Assembly (NCBI RefSeq): GCF_002156705.1
Contig: NZ_CP019893.1
Span: forward strand, 992,001 to 1,056,000
Source: Natrarchaeobaculum aegyptiacum
GTDB lineage: Archaea; Halobacteriota; Halobacteria; Halobacteriales; Natrialbaceae
Direction of reading: 5' to 3'
DNA: 64,000 bases
Shown: one piece after another, positions 1 through 10,074 of the stretch
How the letters are laid out: the number at the start of each line of letters is the position of its first letter
How positions within the stretch are numbered: position 1 is the first letter of the stretch
The notes under the pieces: model-generated
What the model was told of the DNA's origin: nothing
Database searches by the model: none
What the model saw: the letters and a program-made list of their open reading frames with translations, nothing else
Translations under genes and position numbers: made by a program

Positions 1-2
1 CG

Positions 3-227
3 GCGCTCGCGACGGCCGTCTCTCTTACAGTCGTCTTCGGTGGGTCGCTCATCTTCGGCTACCTCTACGCGAAGACCGACAACCTCGTCGCCCCGACGGC
101 CGCACACGCGGCGTTCAACGCCGTCCAGTTCGCGCTGCTGTACCTCGGCATGGTGTTGGATCTCGAGTCCGTAGAGTCGACCCCGACGGGACTGCTGGCC
201 GCCGTCGGTCCGGTGGTCGGCTGGTAA
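3..227 (+). CDS. CPBP family intramembrane metalloprotease, C-terminal part
   Basis: The gene is cut by the left window edge, so only its last 74 residues are present. The fragment is hydrophobic and contains a short HAAFN motif after a predicted membrane segment (GSLIFGYLYAKTDNLVAPTAAHAAFN). That matches the third conserved motif of CPBP (Rce1/Abi-type) intramembrane proteases, where the His and Asn help build the metal site. A further membrane segment and a polar loop follow before the TAA stop. The EExxxR and FxxxH motifs that would confirm the family lie outside the window. Substrate unknown; haloarchaeal members are usually uncharacterised. Confidence 0.7.
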   Translation, partial: ALATAVSLTVVFGGSLIFGYLYAKTDNLVAPTAAHAAFNAVQFALLYLGMVLDLESVESTPTGLLAAVGPVVGW

Positions 228-283
228 TCGCTCGCCAGTACGAGTGGGGACCTCGGGTACTGTCACCCCGCCTGCGTCCGGCA

Positions 284-291
284 CTTTATTA
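284..291 (+). promoter_or_regulatory. TATA box for hjc
   Basis: CTTTATTA lies 24-31 bp before the hjc ATG, the spacing expected for an archaeal TATA box feeding a leaderless or nearly leaderless transcript. Confidence 0.5.
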
Positions 292-314
292 GGATCCGCA
301 CGGGAGAGAGGGGT

Positions 315-833
315 ATGTCTCAGGCGAAGGGCGACCGCCGCGAACGCGAACTCGTCAACGCACTCGACGAGGCCGGCTTCGCGGTGATGCGCGCCCCCGC
401 GAGCGGCTCTGCGACCGAACGCGAACTCCCCGACGTGCTCGCCGGCAACGGCGAGGATTTCTACGCGATCGAGGCGAAATCCAGTTCCGGCAAGCCGATC
501 TATCTCACCGGCGAGGAGGTCGAGGCCCTGATCTACTTCGCCCGCAACTTCGGTGCAAAGCCCCGCATCGGTGTCCGCTTCGACCGCGAAGACTGGTACT
601 TCTTCCACCCCGGCGACCTCCACGTCACCGACGGCGGCAACTACCGCGTGAAAAAAGAGACCGCCCTCGCCGACGGCACCGACTTCCCAGAGTTCGTCGG
701 CGACAGCGTAAAAGTGACCCTCGCTGAAGTCGGCCAGAAACAGTCGGGGCCCGACGATGAGATCCTGCGAATCCTGAACGCCGTCAAACAGGACGTAATG
801 GACGTCGAGGAAGCGGCCGAGATGCTCGAGTAG
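315..833 (+). CDS. hjc: Archaeal Holliday junction resolvase Hjc
   Basis: Predicted structure-specific endonuclease that cuts four-way DNA junctions symmetrically during homologous recombination. The nuclease core occupies about residues 1-110 and shows the archaeal Hjc/PD-(D/E)xK signature: an N-terminal [10 protein letters not shown] helix with the first catalytic Glu, LPDVLA with the metal-binding Asp, and AIEAK with the E-x-K pair. At 172 residues it is longer than crenarchaeal Hjc (about 140). The extra acidic C-terminal tail (residues 115-172) fits haloarchaeal versions. The start is set by the ATG just after a TATA box at 284-291. It stands alone as a single transcription unit; the fold and motif order leave little doubt about the family. 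Confidence 0.92.
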   Translation: MSQAKGDRRERELVNALDEAGFAVMRAPASGSATERELPDVLAGNGEDFYAIEAKSSSGKPIYLTGEEVEALIYFARNFGAKPRIGVRFDREDWYFFHPGDLHVTDGGNYRVKKETALADGTDFPEFVGDSVKVTLAEVGQKQSGPDDEILRILNAVKQDVMDVEEAAEMLE

Positions 834-1003
834 CGCCGCACTCTGTCGACCCGACCGGCGCGTCGTCACAGGCGGTCGCTCGAATTTCGTGTCGCTTTGC
901 ATATTGTTTTTCTCCGCCAACAGCCGCTCGAGTCAGTCTACTGGCCAAAATCGTCATATGTCCACCCTGCCAGAAACTTCGCGTACAAGGTATTCAGTTC
1001 ATT

Positions 1004-4000
1004 ATGACGTTCTCTCTACCGGATCAGTCCTTTCTCTGGACAGTCGCTGTCGCGCTGGTGCTGGCCCTCTCGCTGCTGGCACCGCTCGGTGCGGGGCTGG
1101 CCGGTGCCAGCGTGGCACCCGGCACGGTCCTCTCCGGCGACGGGTCGGACTCGACGGAGAGCGTCCCCACCCAGTCACCGGCCGACGTCGACATCGATCC
1201 CGCGCTCGAGGACGCAGCCGATCGGTCGGGTCTGGGGACCCAGACGGCCGCCGACGAGCCACTCGAGGTCGTCGTCCGCATGGACGCAGAACGCTCCGCG
1301 GTGGCATCGCCGCAGGCCGATACCTCACCCGACGGGCTCAAAGTGGAGGCGAGGGAAACCCAGCAGGCGCTCGAGGCCTTCGCAGAGGCTCACGATGGCG
1401 TCGAGATCAAAACCCAGTTCTGGATCGCGAATGCCGTCGTCCTCGAGATCGATCCCGACGACGTGGCGCTCGAGGCCGTTGCAGGCGTCAGCGGAGTCGA
1501 TCGGTTGCACACGAACTTCGAGGTGGAACGGGCGAGCGAAAGCGCGCTCGATCGGACAGCCGGAGCGGCTGGGTCGCATCCTTCGATTTCGACTCCCCAC
1601 CCGACCGTCACGACCGGATCCACGGCCGCAACGTACGGTCTCGAGCAGAGTAACGCGACGACGGTCTGGGACGAGTACGACACCCGGGGAGCGGGGACCA
1701 CCGTGGCCGTGCTCGATACCGGAGTCGACGTCGACAACCACACCGATCTCGAGGCGGCGCTCGTCGAGGACGGATGGTACGACACTATCGACGGGAGTGC
1801 GACTCCGGGCGACGTCGAGGGTCACGGGACCCACGTTAGCGGGACCGTCGTCGGGTACCAGACCGATAGCGGTGTCCACTACGGTGTCGCACCCGAAGCC
1901 GGATTGTTACACGCCAAAGTGCTCGACGACGCAGGGTCCGGATCACTCGAGGACGTTCTCGACGGCCTCCAGTGGGCACTCGACCACGACAGCGACGTCG
2001 ACGCCGTGGCGATGTCTCTCGGCGCGAAGGGGTACGTCAGTGCGTTCATCGAGCCGGTTCAGAACGCTCGAGAGATGGGGGTCGTCGTTGTGTCGTCGTC
2101 TGGAAACAAGGACGATGGCACGTCGACGTCGCCCGGAAACGTCTACGAAACGTTCGCCGTCGGTTCGACCAACGACCGGTACGAGGTCGCCCAATCGTCG
2201 AGCGGCGAAGAGATCGATACCGACGACGCGTGGGGTGACGACGCCCCCGACGAGTGGCCCGACGAGTACGTCGTTCCAGACGTCGTTGCACCGGGTGTCG
2301 GCGTTACGAGTGCCGTTCCCGGTGGGGAGTTCGAGAAAAAATCCGGCACGAGCATGGCTGCACCACACGTCGCAGGGTCGGTTGCCCTCTTGCGATCGAT
2401 CGACGGCGACCTCGAGCCGGACGAACTCGAGTCAGTTCTCGAGGGGACGGCCTGGAAACCAGACGGCGCGCCGGACGAGCAGGACACGAGGTACGGCCAC
2501 GGGATCATCGACGTGCACGCAGCAGCACTCGAGGTGACTGGGACAGGATCGATCGCCGGAGCCGTTACCGCCAGCGGCGATTCGAGTGCTGTCAGCACCG
2601 AAGACGTCGTCTCGAGCGGCGAGCCGATCGAGAACGCCTCGGTGACCGTCACCAACGAGGCCGGAACGACCTGGAACGCGACGACGGACGAGGACGGCTC
2701 CTACGAGCTGACGGCTCTCCCGACGAGCGTCGGACCCGAGAACGAGTACGACGTCACCGTCGACGCGGGTGCAAATTACACCACGGAGACAGTTTCCGGG
2801 GTTGGCGTGTCGCCCAACGAGACGACGACGGTCGACGTCGAACTCGACTACGCCGAGACGGGGACCATCGAGGGAGCCGTCTCGATCGACGTCGTCGGTC
2901 CCGACGAGACGATTCCCGTGACGATTGAATCGGAAGATGACCCCGCGAGCGAGCCGGTCGAGCTGGCCCTCGAGCACGGGATCGAGTCGGCTTCCTATAC
3001 CCTCGAGGACGTCAGCCTCGCCGTCGACGGCGACGAACGGACGATCACGGCGTCGGCAGCCGATTACGAATCCGCCGCGGCGAGCGTCTCCGTCGAGCCC
3101 GGTGAGACGACCGAGGACGTCGACCTCGGACTCGAGCGCGAGCCAGACACGCTCGATGGGTGGTACAACCTGACGCACAACGAAACGAACGCCCCGGTGA
3201 CCGAAGGTGACGTGCTCGAAGTCGACGTGGACGTCGAGAACCTCGCTGCCGCCGACACCCAGTCGGTCGAACTTCTCGCCGACGGGGAGACTGTCGACGA
3301 AACCGACGTCGAACTCGAGGCGGGCGAGGAGACGACGATAACGCTCGGCTACGAAACCAGTGACGGGGACAGTCCCGGCGTCGAACTCGAGGTGCGAAGC
3401 GACGACGATTCGATCGTGACCACAGAGCGCGTCCGGGCCGGCACACCGGCGACGTTCGCGGTCGGGGATATCGACGTCGCTGGCGATCAGACCGTCAACG
3501 AGACGATCACGGTAAACGCGATCGTGGCCAACGACGGCGACCTCGCCGGATCCGACGACGTCACCCTCGTCTTCGATGGCGAGCCGGTCGACCAGCAGGC
3601 ACTCGAGCTCGAGGGCGGCGAGAGCGAGACCGTCTCGTTCGACTACGACATTCCACCGACACCGCGAGCGGGCAGTCACGACGTCGACGTCGCTGTCGAG
3701 TCGACAGACGACGCCGGGGAGACCACACTCGAGGTCGACTACGAGTCGATCGCGAGCGGAATCGCCGCACTCGAGCGCGACGGGGACGGCGACCTGGTCG
3801 GCGACGGGGTCGTCAGGGTCGCTACCGGTACGTACGACGAGACGGTGACGGTCGAAGAGTCCGGCGTGACGATCCGGGGTGAGGACGCGTCCGAAACGGT
3901 CCTCGAGCCCGCCGGCGACGTCGGGGTCGCGGTCTCCGGTGACGACGTGACGCTCTCCCGGCTGACCCTCGAGCCGGGCGACGGTGAAACGGGCGTCTCC

Positions 4001-6049
4001 CTGACCGACGAGGCGAGCGACGTCACCCTCTCCCGAGTGAGCGTCACCGGAACGGACGCGGCGACGGGAATCGACGTGACCGACTCGAGCGGCCACACGA
4101 TCAGGTACGGTTCGATCACCGGGACGGAAACGGGGATTGGGCTCGAGAGATCGGCAGACGTTCTCGTCACCGGGCCAGATGTCGAGGGCGACGACGGCAT
4201 CGTCGTCGGCGACGGCGCGAGCGAGACGACGATCCGGAACGCCGATCTCTCGGTCAGTGAAGACGCCCTGACGGTCGCCTCGAGCGCCAGGTCGGGAACG
4301 CTCGTCGAGCGGAACAACCTCGTCGGTGAGAACGCGAGCGTCGTCGTCGGGGCGGAGCTGTCGACTGCCGGGTTCGCCACCGTCGAGACCAGCGACTCGT
4401 CGGACGTCGACGCCGATGGTAATTATCGAGACGGTGACGTCGTCGGGGAGTTCGAAGACGACAACGAAGCAGACGAGCCCTACGACTCGGCCGAGTTCGA
4501 GGCGACGTTCGAGACGGTTCCCGGCAACGTCACTGCCGGCGAGTCACTCGAGGTCGACGTGCTGGTCGAGAACGTCGGGGATCGAACCGGGAGCCAGGAC
4601 GTCGTGTTCTCGGTCGGCGAGACCGCGGTCGCAACCGAGGACGATCTCGAGCTCGACGCTGGTGACGACGAGACGATTTCGTTCTCGTACACACCCGCCG
4701 AATCGGACGCGGGGGCAGAGATCGACCTGACCGTCGAGACCGAGGACGAGAGCGACGAGAGGGACGTCGAGGTCTACGAACGCCCAGCCTTCGAGATAAC
4801 GGACCTCGAGGCACCCACGAATGCAACGCAGGGTGAGGACGTGACCGTCACCGCGACGGTGAAAAACACCGGCGGGCCCGGAGCGGACGAAATCGCCCTC
4901 CGGATCGGGAGCGACCTCGAACAGCCGGGATCGTACACGCAACTCGAGACCGACGAACGCGACCTCGAGTCCGATCAGCACACGTCGATCGAACTCACCG
5001 GGGCGGTCCCCGCCGAGGAACCGACGGGACTGCGAATCGTCGGCGTCGTGACCGGGGCAGACGCCGACGACTCGTTCCTCGTGGTCGAGGAGAGTGAGGA
5101 GCCAGAGAACGGCGACGACAACGGTGACGATAATGGTGGCAACGGCGGTAACGGGGGTGGCGGTGGTGGCGACAGTGGTGGCCAGGGCGGCGGCGGTGGT
5201 GGCTCCGGCACGCCTCACACGCCAGCACCGTTCCCACCGGACGACGTCAACGTCACCGAAGACGTCCGATCGCCGCTCCGGACCGACGCCTCGGGGACCA
5301 GCACGGTCACCTTCGACCGCGTCGGCCAGCGCAGCGCCGTCGAACGGATCACCGTCGACGAAGCCGACCTCGTCGGCGACGTTCGCGTTCGCGAGTACGA
5401 CCGCAGTTCGTCCGTGACCGGACACCCGCCGGGATCGACGGTTCTCGCGATGGAGATTCTCGTCCCCCGGGGCGTGGAGTCACTGTCAGCGACCGTCGAG
5501 TTCCGCCTCGACTCGAGTGCCTACACCACCCTCGAGGCCGACGTCGAGAACGTCCACCTCGCCCGGTACCACGACGACAGCTGGCAGGTTCTCGAGACGA
5601 GCGTGGTCGAGGAAACCACGGATGGAGCCGTCTTCGAGGCCGAGACACCCGGGTTCTCCCACTTCGCGATCGTCGCGGTGGGCGAGCCAACCGCGGTCGC
5701 GTCCGTCGACCCCGATTCGGTGACGGTGGGCGAGGAGGCGACCCTCGATGGGGCTGGCTCGAGCGATCGGTTCGGTGAGATCGAGTCCTTCGAGTGGACC
5801 GTCGGCGACGAGACGGCCACAGGCGAGACGGCAACGGTCGCGTTCGACGAGTCTGGCGAGTACGACGTGAGCCTGACTGTGACCAACGACGCTGGCGAGT
5901 CCGACACTGCAACGACCACGCTCACCGTCACGGACCCCGACGACGGACTGCTCACGGGCGACGGCATTCCCGGGTTCGGGCTCGTACTCGCGATCGGAGC
6001 CGTACTGGCAGCAATGGGTCTTCGTGCGCGCCTCTACCGACGACCGTAG
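1004..6049 (+). CDS. Secreted subtilisin-like (S8) serine protease with CARDB, beta-helix, PKD and PGF-CTERM anchor
   Basis: Large 1681-residue exported protease. A hydrophobic signal (residues 10-33) is followed by an inhibitor-like propeptide (about 85-175) and an S8 catalytic domain with Asp238 (VLDTG), His274 (GHGTH) and Ser450 (GTSMAAPH). Downstream are two carboxypeptidase-regulatory-like Ig folds (about 515-710), two CARDB-like repeats (718-915), a right-handed beta-helix region (about 917-1144), two more CARDB-like repeats (1163-1363), a Gly/Asn linker (1367-1404), a PGF-pre-PGF domain (about 1412-1561), a PKD domain (1563-1645) and a C-terminal PGFG plus membrane helix plus Arg tail. 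The tail is the PGF-CTERM signal processed by archaeosortase A, so the mature enzyme is probably lipid-anchored on the cell surface. Substrate unknown. All triad residues are intact, so it should be active. Confidence 0.93.
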   Translation: MTFSLPDQSFLWTVAVALVLALSLLAPLGAGLAGASVAPGTVLSGDGSDSTESVPTQSPADVDIDPALEDAADRSGLGTQTAADEPLEVVVRMDAERSAVASPQADTSPDGLKVEARETQQALEAFAEAHDGVEIKTQFWIANAVVLEIDPDDVALEAVAGVSGVDRLHTNFEVERASESALDRTAGAAGSHPSISTPHPTVTTGSTAATYGLEQSNATTVWDEYDTRGAGTTVAVLDTGVDVDNHTDLEAALVEDGWYDTIDGSATPGDVEGHGTHVSGTVVGYQTDSGVHYGVAPEAGLLHAKVLDDAGSGSLEDVLDGLQWALDHDSDVDAVAMSLGAKGYVSAFIEPVQNAREMGVVVVSSSGNKDDGTSTSPGNVYETFAVGSTNDRYEVAQSSSGEEIDTDDAWGDDAPDEWPDEYVVPDVVAPGVGVTSAVPGGEFEKKSGTSMAAPHVAGSVALLRSIDGDLEPDELESVLEGTAWKPDGAPDEQDTRYGHGIIDVHAAALEVTGTGSIAGAVTASGDSSAVSTEDVVSSGEPIENASVTVTNEAGTTWNATTDEDGSYELTALPTSVGPENEYDVTVDAGANYTTETVSGVGVSPNETTTVDVELDYAETGTIEGAVSIDVVGPDETIPVTIESEDDPASEPVELALEHGIESASYTLEDVSLAVDGDERTITASAADYESAAASVSVEPGETTEDVDLGLEREPDTLDGWYNLTHNETNAPVTEGDVLEVDVDVENLAAADTQSVELLADGETVDETDVELEAGEETTITLGYETSDGDSPGVELEVRSDDDSIVTTERVRAGTPATFAVGDIDVAGDQTVNETITVNAIVANDGDLAGSDDVTLVFDGEPVDQQALELEGGESETVSFDYDIPPTPRAGSHDVDVAVESTDDAGETTLEVDYESIASGIAALERDGDGDLVGDGVVRVATGTYDETVTVEESGVTIRGEDASETVLEPAGDVGVAVSGDDVTLSRLTLEPGDGETGVSLTDEASDVTLSRVSVTGTDAATGIDVTDSSGHTIRYGSITGTETGIGLERSADVLVTGPDVEGDDGIVVGDGASETTIRNADLSVSEDALTVASSARSGTLVERNNLVGENASVVVGAELSTAGFATVETSDSSDVDADGNYRDGDVVGEFEDDNEADEPYDSAEFEATFETVPGNVTAGESLEVDVLVENVGDRTGSQDVVFSVGETAVATEDDLELDAGDDETISFSYTPAESDAGAEIDLTVETEDESDERDVEVYERPAFEITDLEAPTNATQGEDVTVTATVKNTGGPGADEIALRIGSDLEQPGSYTQLETDERDLESDQHTSIELTGAVPAEEPTGLRIVGVVTGADADDSFLVVEESEEPENGDDNGDDNGGNGGNGGGGGGDSGGQGGGGGGSGTPHTPAPFPPDDVNVTEDVRSPLRTDASGTSTVTFDRVGQRSAVERITVDEADLVGDVRVREYDRSSSVTGHPPGSTVLAMEILVPRGVESLSATVEFRLDSSAYTTLEADVENVHLARYHDDSWQVLETSVVEETTDGAVFEAETPGFSHFAIVAVGEPTAVASVDPDSVTVGEEATLDGAGSSDRFGEIESFEWTVGDETATGETATVAFDESGEYDVSLTVTNDAGESDTATTTLTVTDPDDGLLTGDGIPGFGLVLAIGAVLAAMGLRARLYRRP

Positions 6050-6058
6050 CAGACCGGC

Positions 6059-7909
6059 TTACGCCGACGAGAGGATTTCGAGCGTTCCCTCCTCGTCGAC
6101 CGACTCGTACCGAACGATCGCGTCGAAGGCCTCGAGCGGCAATCGATCGCCGCTGGTGATTCCCCGGGCATCCCGCGACTCGAGTTCGTTCGCGACGAAC
6201 TGCCGGGCGACCAGTGCCAGCCTGCCGGTTCCGTCCTCGAGTTCGCGCTGGGCCTCTGCGAGCAACAGCGCGGCCGTGAACACCTCGAAGACGTAGTGGG
6301 CGAGGTGCTTGGCCGAAAACTGGGCGTACTCGGGCCCCTCCTCGGCGAGCGTGGCCATCGCAGCCGTGAGGTCGTGGAACTCCGATTCGACGATCGACGC
6401 CGCCTCCGCGAGCGCCGGATGGGTGACCGTCTCGAGTCGGTCGGTGACGACCTGCGCGAACGGCTCGTGGGCGGCCTCGCGCTCGAGCGCCCGGAGGACG
6501 TCGAGCGAGAGGACGTTCTCCGTCCCCTCCCAGATTGGCAACACCTGGGCGTCTCGCAGGAGCCGGTGGGTGACGAAGTCGTTCACGTAGCCGTTGCCGC
6601 CCTGGATCTCCATCGCGTACGAGGCGGTGTCGACGGCCATCCGGCCCGTCCTGAGCTTGGCGATGGGGATCAACAGGCGGAGCAGGCGGTAGGTGTCCTC
6701 GAGCTCGTCCGGATCGGAGTCCTCGGCGTAGCCACTCGCATCCCGCTCTGTGCGCTCGCGCTCTGCGAACAGCCGCCCGGTCTCGAGGACGAACGCCGTC
6801 GCAGCCTCGTAGTCGACGGCCATCTCGACCAGATCCGACCGCATCAGCGGGAACTGGTCGATCGTCTGACCGAACGCCTCGCGATTCGCGGCGTGAACCT
6901 TGCTCTCGAGCAGCGCCCGGCCCATGATTCCACAGGAGGCGGCGGCGTTGGCCAGTCGCTCGAGGTTGAGCATCTCGACCATCTGCCTGAAGCCGTTTTC
7001 TTCCTCGCCGACGAGGAGCGCGGGCGTGTCGTCGAACTCGACCTCACCCGTCGGAACGGCGATGGTCCCGAGTTTGTCCTTCAGCCGGCGGTACAGCTGG
7101 TCGTTTACCGCCTCGCCCGGCGGTGCACCGTCGAACGCTTGCCGATCACCTTTCGTGAAGACACCCTCGTCGGGGTCGCCGTGGGGGACCAGAAACATCG
7201 AGAGGCCGTCGGTGCCCGCCGGCGCGTCGGGCGTCCGGGCGAGCGCGAGCGTCCCCTCGGCGTCGATGTTCGAGCAGAACCACTTCTCGCCGGTGAGTCG
7301 CCAGCCGTAGTCGGGGTCGTACTCGGCGACAGTCTCGTTGGCCCCGACGTCGCTGCCGCCCTGTTCTTCGGTCAGGAACATCGCCCCCTCGATCAGGTCG
7401 TCGTACTCCCGGCTCACGAGTCCCTCGTAATAGGGCTCGAGTCGGTCGTCGCCGAACTTCTCGAGGACGAGCGCCGAACCGGCGGTCATCGCGACCGGAC
7501 AGCCGAAGCCGGCGTCGGCGTAGCTCAACAGGTGGAGCATTGCGAGGAAGTGCGTGTGGGGCATGGGCTCGTCCCGGCCCGGCGGGGCCTCGAACGCGTC
7601 GGCGACGATGCCTGCCTCGTAGACCAGTTCGTCGTTCTCGAGCTGTTCGGGCGGATACCGGACGAAATTCTGGACCCCGCCGTGGCGGTCGTAGGGCTCG
7701 AGTTCGGGGCCGTGGTCGTCGACGACGTCTGCGTTTTCGGCGACCGTGTGGCCCACCAGTTCGCCGAACGCCTCGAGTCGTGACTCGGCCCAGTCGAACT
7801 CCTCGGGCCCGTAGGCTCGACGGACCGCACGCTGGAGCGTTCGGTCGAGGCTCCAGTAGTTGACGTACTTCCCCTCCTCGAGTGCACCGTAGTCGATTCC
7901 CTCGGCCAT
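6059..7909 (-). CDS. Acyl-CoA dehydrogenase family flavoprotein (AidB/long-chain type)
   Basis: FAD enzyme expected to introduce an alpha-beta double bond in an acyl-CoA. The 616-residue protein has the family order: helical N-domain, beta middle domain (AMFLTEEQGGSDVGANET, TGEKWFCSNID), and a C-terminal helical domain with IQGGNGYVNDF and PIWEGTENV. The latter holds the Glu-containing loop seen in AidB-like and isovaleryl-type members. A further C-terminal helical extension (about 490-616) makes it longer than the roughly 380-residue short-chain enzymes and closer to AidB-like proteins. I chose the internal ATG at 7909 (MAEGIDYG) because the 15 upstream residues look non-coding; 7954 is the alternative. 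Substrate not predictable. It converges with the subtilase gene with a 9-bp gap. Confidence 0.85.
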   Translation of the reverse strand: MAEGIDYGALEEGKYVNYWSLDRTLQRAVRRAYGPEEFDWAESRLEAFGELVGHTVAENADVVDDHGPELEPYDRHGGVQNFVRYPPEQLENDELVYEAGIVADAFEAPPGRDEPMPHTHFLAMLHLLSYADAGFGCPVAMTAGSALVLEKFGDDRLEPYYEGLVSREYDDLIEGAMFLTEEQGGSDVGANETVAEYDPDYGWRLTGEKWFCSNIDAEGTLALARTPDAPAGTDGLSMFLVPHGDPDEGVFTKGDRQAFDGAPPGEAVNDQLYRRLKDKLGTIAVPTGEVEFDDTPALLVGEEENGFRQMVEMLNLERLANAAASCGIMGRALLESKVHAANREAFGQTIDQFPLMRSDLVEMAVDYEAATAFVLETGRLFAERERTERDASGYAEDSDPDELEDTYRLLRLLIPIAKLRTGRMAVDTASYAMEIQGGNGYVNDFVTHRLLRDAQVLPIWEGTENVLSLDVLRALEREAAHEPFAQVVTDRLETVTHPALAEAASIVESEFHDLTAAMATLAEEGPEYAQFSAKHLAHYVFEVFTAALLLAEAQRELEDGTGRLALVARQFVANELESRDARGITSGDRLPLEAFDAIVRYESVDEEGTLEILSSA

Positions 7910-8020
7910 ACCGTGAACGACGATACCGATTGACAAGAATCCGGCCGGTTTCAACGGATGGTCGATTCATCGCCGTTGCAACGAGCGGCGAACGCCGAGT
8001 GCCGAGCGAGGACTGGGGCG

Positions 8021-8644
8021 TCAGTCGGCGTTCTCGAGGCGAGTCCGTGGGAACGTGTAGACCGTGAGTTCTCGAGGGACGACGCCGTTTACCTTGACGC
8101 TCGCGTGCGGGTAGATCGCGCCGACGACCGGAACGTCGGGCTCGTAGCGGTCGTTGGTGCCGTACTCCGCGACGGTACAGTCTGCCTCGCGGATGGTGAC
8201 GGCGTCCGCCCGGAGGTCCGAGACGTCGACGACGGTGAGCCGGTCGCCAGTCTCGCGGTCGACGACAGTGTCTCCGGGTCGGATCTCGTGATTCGAACAG
8301 TAGATCGGCTCCGGTTCGTCTTCGTCGACGAACACCGGATCCCCGCAGTCGTGACACTCGATCGCGAGCGTTCCCGGCGGAGGCGTCCGTCCCTCGGTGA
8401 TTTCGATAGCGACCCGACGGATGTGCTTACACCGGACGTCGCGGAAGACGTGGTCCGGGCAGGTACAGCGGCCGCTCTCGAGGTCGACCAGGTAGGTGTG
8501 ATCGCTCGCGGACTCGACCTCGTAGAGACCGTCGCCCAGCGGGAGCACGGACATCGGCTCCGTCCGGGCACGGCGCGAGCGCTCGGCGAGATGCTCTGAC
8601 GTCGGAACTGGCAGTGGGGCTTTCGGTGACGCGTGTGTGTTCAT
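8021..8644 (-). CDS. SWIM zinc-finger domain protein
   Basis: 207-residue protein with a SWIM-type zinc site near residue 57 (CTCPDHVFRDVRCKHI, pattern CxC-xn-CxH), a fold that binds DNA or protein partners. A second putative zinc site follows (IECHDCGDP ... IYCSNHE). The C-terminal half is a small beta-rich region with no recognised family. The start is placed at the ATG at 8644 (MNTHASPK); longer starts add a low-complexity segment. In archaea SWIM proteins are sometimes linked to recombination or RadA paralogs, but nothing nearby shows that here. The divergently placed coiled-coil gene at 8847-10019 is on the same strand upstream and may or may not be co-transcribed. Confidence 0.75.
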   Translation of the reverse strand: MNTHASPKAPLPVPTSEHLAERSRRARTEPMSVLPLGDGLYEVESASDHTYLVDLESGRCTCPDHVFRDVRCKHIRRVAIEITEGRTPPPGTLAIECHDCGDPVFVDEDEPEPIYCSNHEIRPGDTVVDRETGDRLTVVDVSDLRADAVTIREADCTVAEYGTNDRYEPDVPVVGAIYPHASVKVNGVVPRELTVYTFPRTRLENAD

Positions 8645-8846
8645 GGGGTGCGTCGAAGTGGGTGCCGGCGCCAGCGAACTGACGGCGGCGAATGCGGTCG
8701 GCTGGCTACTCGGTGGAGGTAGGATCTCGAGGCGTAAAACGGACTCGCCAGCAGTCAACACGACTGTCTATCGGGAAATCCGACGTTCGGTCGGACGGCA
8801 GTGGGAGGACAGTCGACAGGGGACCGGACCCACAGCGGATCGACCG

Positions 8847-10019
8847 TCAGACCGGGTCCTCGACTTCGAGTGCGGCCTGCAACCGCTCGCGCTCTTCCCG
8901 GAGCGCCTCGAGTTCGTCGGCGACACGGCCGTTTGCCAGTCGGTCGCGCTCGTCGGGCGAGAGCTGAACCACTGCCTCGGCGGCGGTCTGAAGCCGGTCG
9001 TAGTCCGTCTCGTGCGTCCGGCGACTGACTCGTCGCAGAGCGGCGACGGTCTCCTCACCGGCGATGCGCTCGACGAACGGGCGGTACTCCCGCGCCCGTC
9101 GCTGGAGCACGCCCGCGGGTTCGGGCGGCCACGGAAGAGTCAGCGGCCCGGCACCGATGGCCTCGAGGTACGTCTGCTGGGTCGCCACCCGTCGCTTGAG
9201 TTCGTCGGCGTCCGCGACGAGGTGGGTGAGCTTCGACCGCGAGTAGTCGGCGTACTCGAGCAACTCCGGAATCGTGTACTCGCCGTCCGGACTCTCCTGG
9301 ACGTACGCTCGGAGGTCCTCGGGCGGCCGCTCGAAATCGACGAACGGATAGAGACGACTGCGCTCGAGCAGGTCGAACACCTCGCGGGTCGACGCCTCGT
9401 CCAGGTAGGTCGCCATCGCCGACCGGACCGCGTCGTTGTACGCCTCGATCGGATCCCGGAGCTTCTCGACGGGAGCCTCGAGGTCGGCATCCCCGAGGTC
9501 GAGCAACCGTTCGCGCTCGTCGATGGCGTCGTCGATCTCGCGGACGCGAAGCGCGGCCCCCTTCCGGGCGTCGTCGAGCGTTTCACGGGCGGCCTCGCGT
9601 TCGTCGATCAGATCGGCGTACCGCTGGGCCGGCTCGAGTTTCCCGCGAGCACGGTCGAAGTCCGACTCGCTAAGCCGGCGTTTGTCGATCGCGTCGAGGG
9701 CGTCCTCGAACGCGTCGCGCCCCCGCAGGTCGTCTGGAAGGGAGTCGACGAGGGAGGCAAACTGCCCCTCGAGTTGTACGTAGGCCTTGAAGTTCTCCCG
9801 GCCGGTGCCCGTCGCCCGGTCGACGTACCGGTCGAGTAACTCAATCGCCGTCCGATAGGCGTCTGCGGCCTGTTCGACCGCCTCGCCGCCGTGATCGTCG
9901 ATCTCGCGCTCGGCACGCTCGAACCGGTCGCGGGCAGCTTCGAGGTCCTCGAGCGGGGTCGATTCGTCTGTGGTTCGGCCGTCGGCGCTCGGGGCGGTCG
10001 CGTGTGCGTGGTCGCTCAT
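8847..10019 (-). CDS. Conserved haloarchaeal coiled-coil protein of unknown function
   Basis: A 390-residue soluble, acidic, largely alpha-helical protein. Heptad-like Leu/Ala spacing with charged residues suggests coiled coils at about residues 20-75, 110-190 and 350-385. A short proline-rich stretch (LPWPPEPAG, about residue 305) splits the helical parts. No signal peptide, membrane helix, metal motif or nucleotide-binding motif is visible. It starts at an ATG at 10019, 55 bp beyond the hisI stop on the same strand, so it could follow hisI in one transcript. The helical architecture resembles proteins that organise chromosomes or filaments, but this is only a resemblance and no function is assigned. 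Confidence 0.7.
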   Translation of the reverse strand: MSDHAHATAPSADGRTTDESTPLEDLEAARDRFERAEREIDDHGGEAVEQAADAYRTAIELLDRYVDRATGTGRENFKAYVQLEGQFASLVDSLPDDLRGRDAFEDALDAIDKRRLSESDFDRARGKLEPAQRYADLIDEREAARETLDDARKGAALRVREIDDAIDERERLLDLGDADLEAPVEKLRDPIEAYNDAVRSAMATYLDEASTREVFDLLERSRLYPFVDFERPPEDLRAYVQESPDGEYTIPELLEYADYSRSKLTHLVADADELKRRVATQQTYLEAIGAGPLTLPWPPEPAGVLQRRAREYRPFVERIAGEETVAALRRVSRRTHETDYDRLQTAAEAVVQLSPDERDRLANGRVADELEALREERERLQAALEVEDPV

Positions 10020-10074
10020 GAGTGGCGTATCGGTCGTCGGTAGTCGCTCGTCGCTCGATCGGCAGTATCGATCC

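Noticed and set aside
2432-4096. Long minus-strand frame opposite the subtilase gene (554 codons)
   Set aside because: It is antisense to a gene with an intact catalytic triad and clear domains; high-GC DNA keeps such frames open and the predicted protein is Arg/Val-rich with no family resemblance.
6296-7783. 495-codon plus-strand frame opposite the acyl-CoA dehydrogenase
   Set aside because: It is the complement of a gene with complete family motifs and has no recognisable domain.
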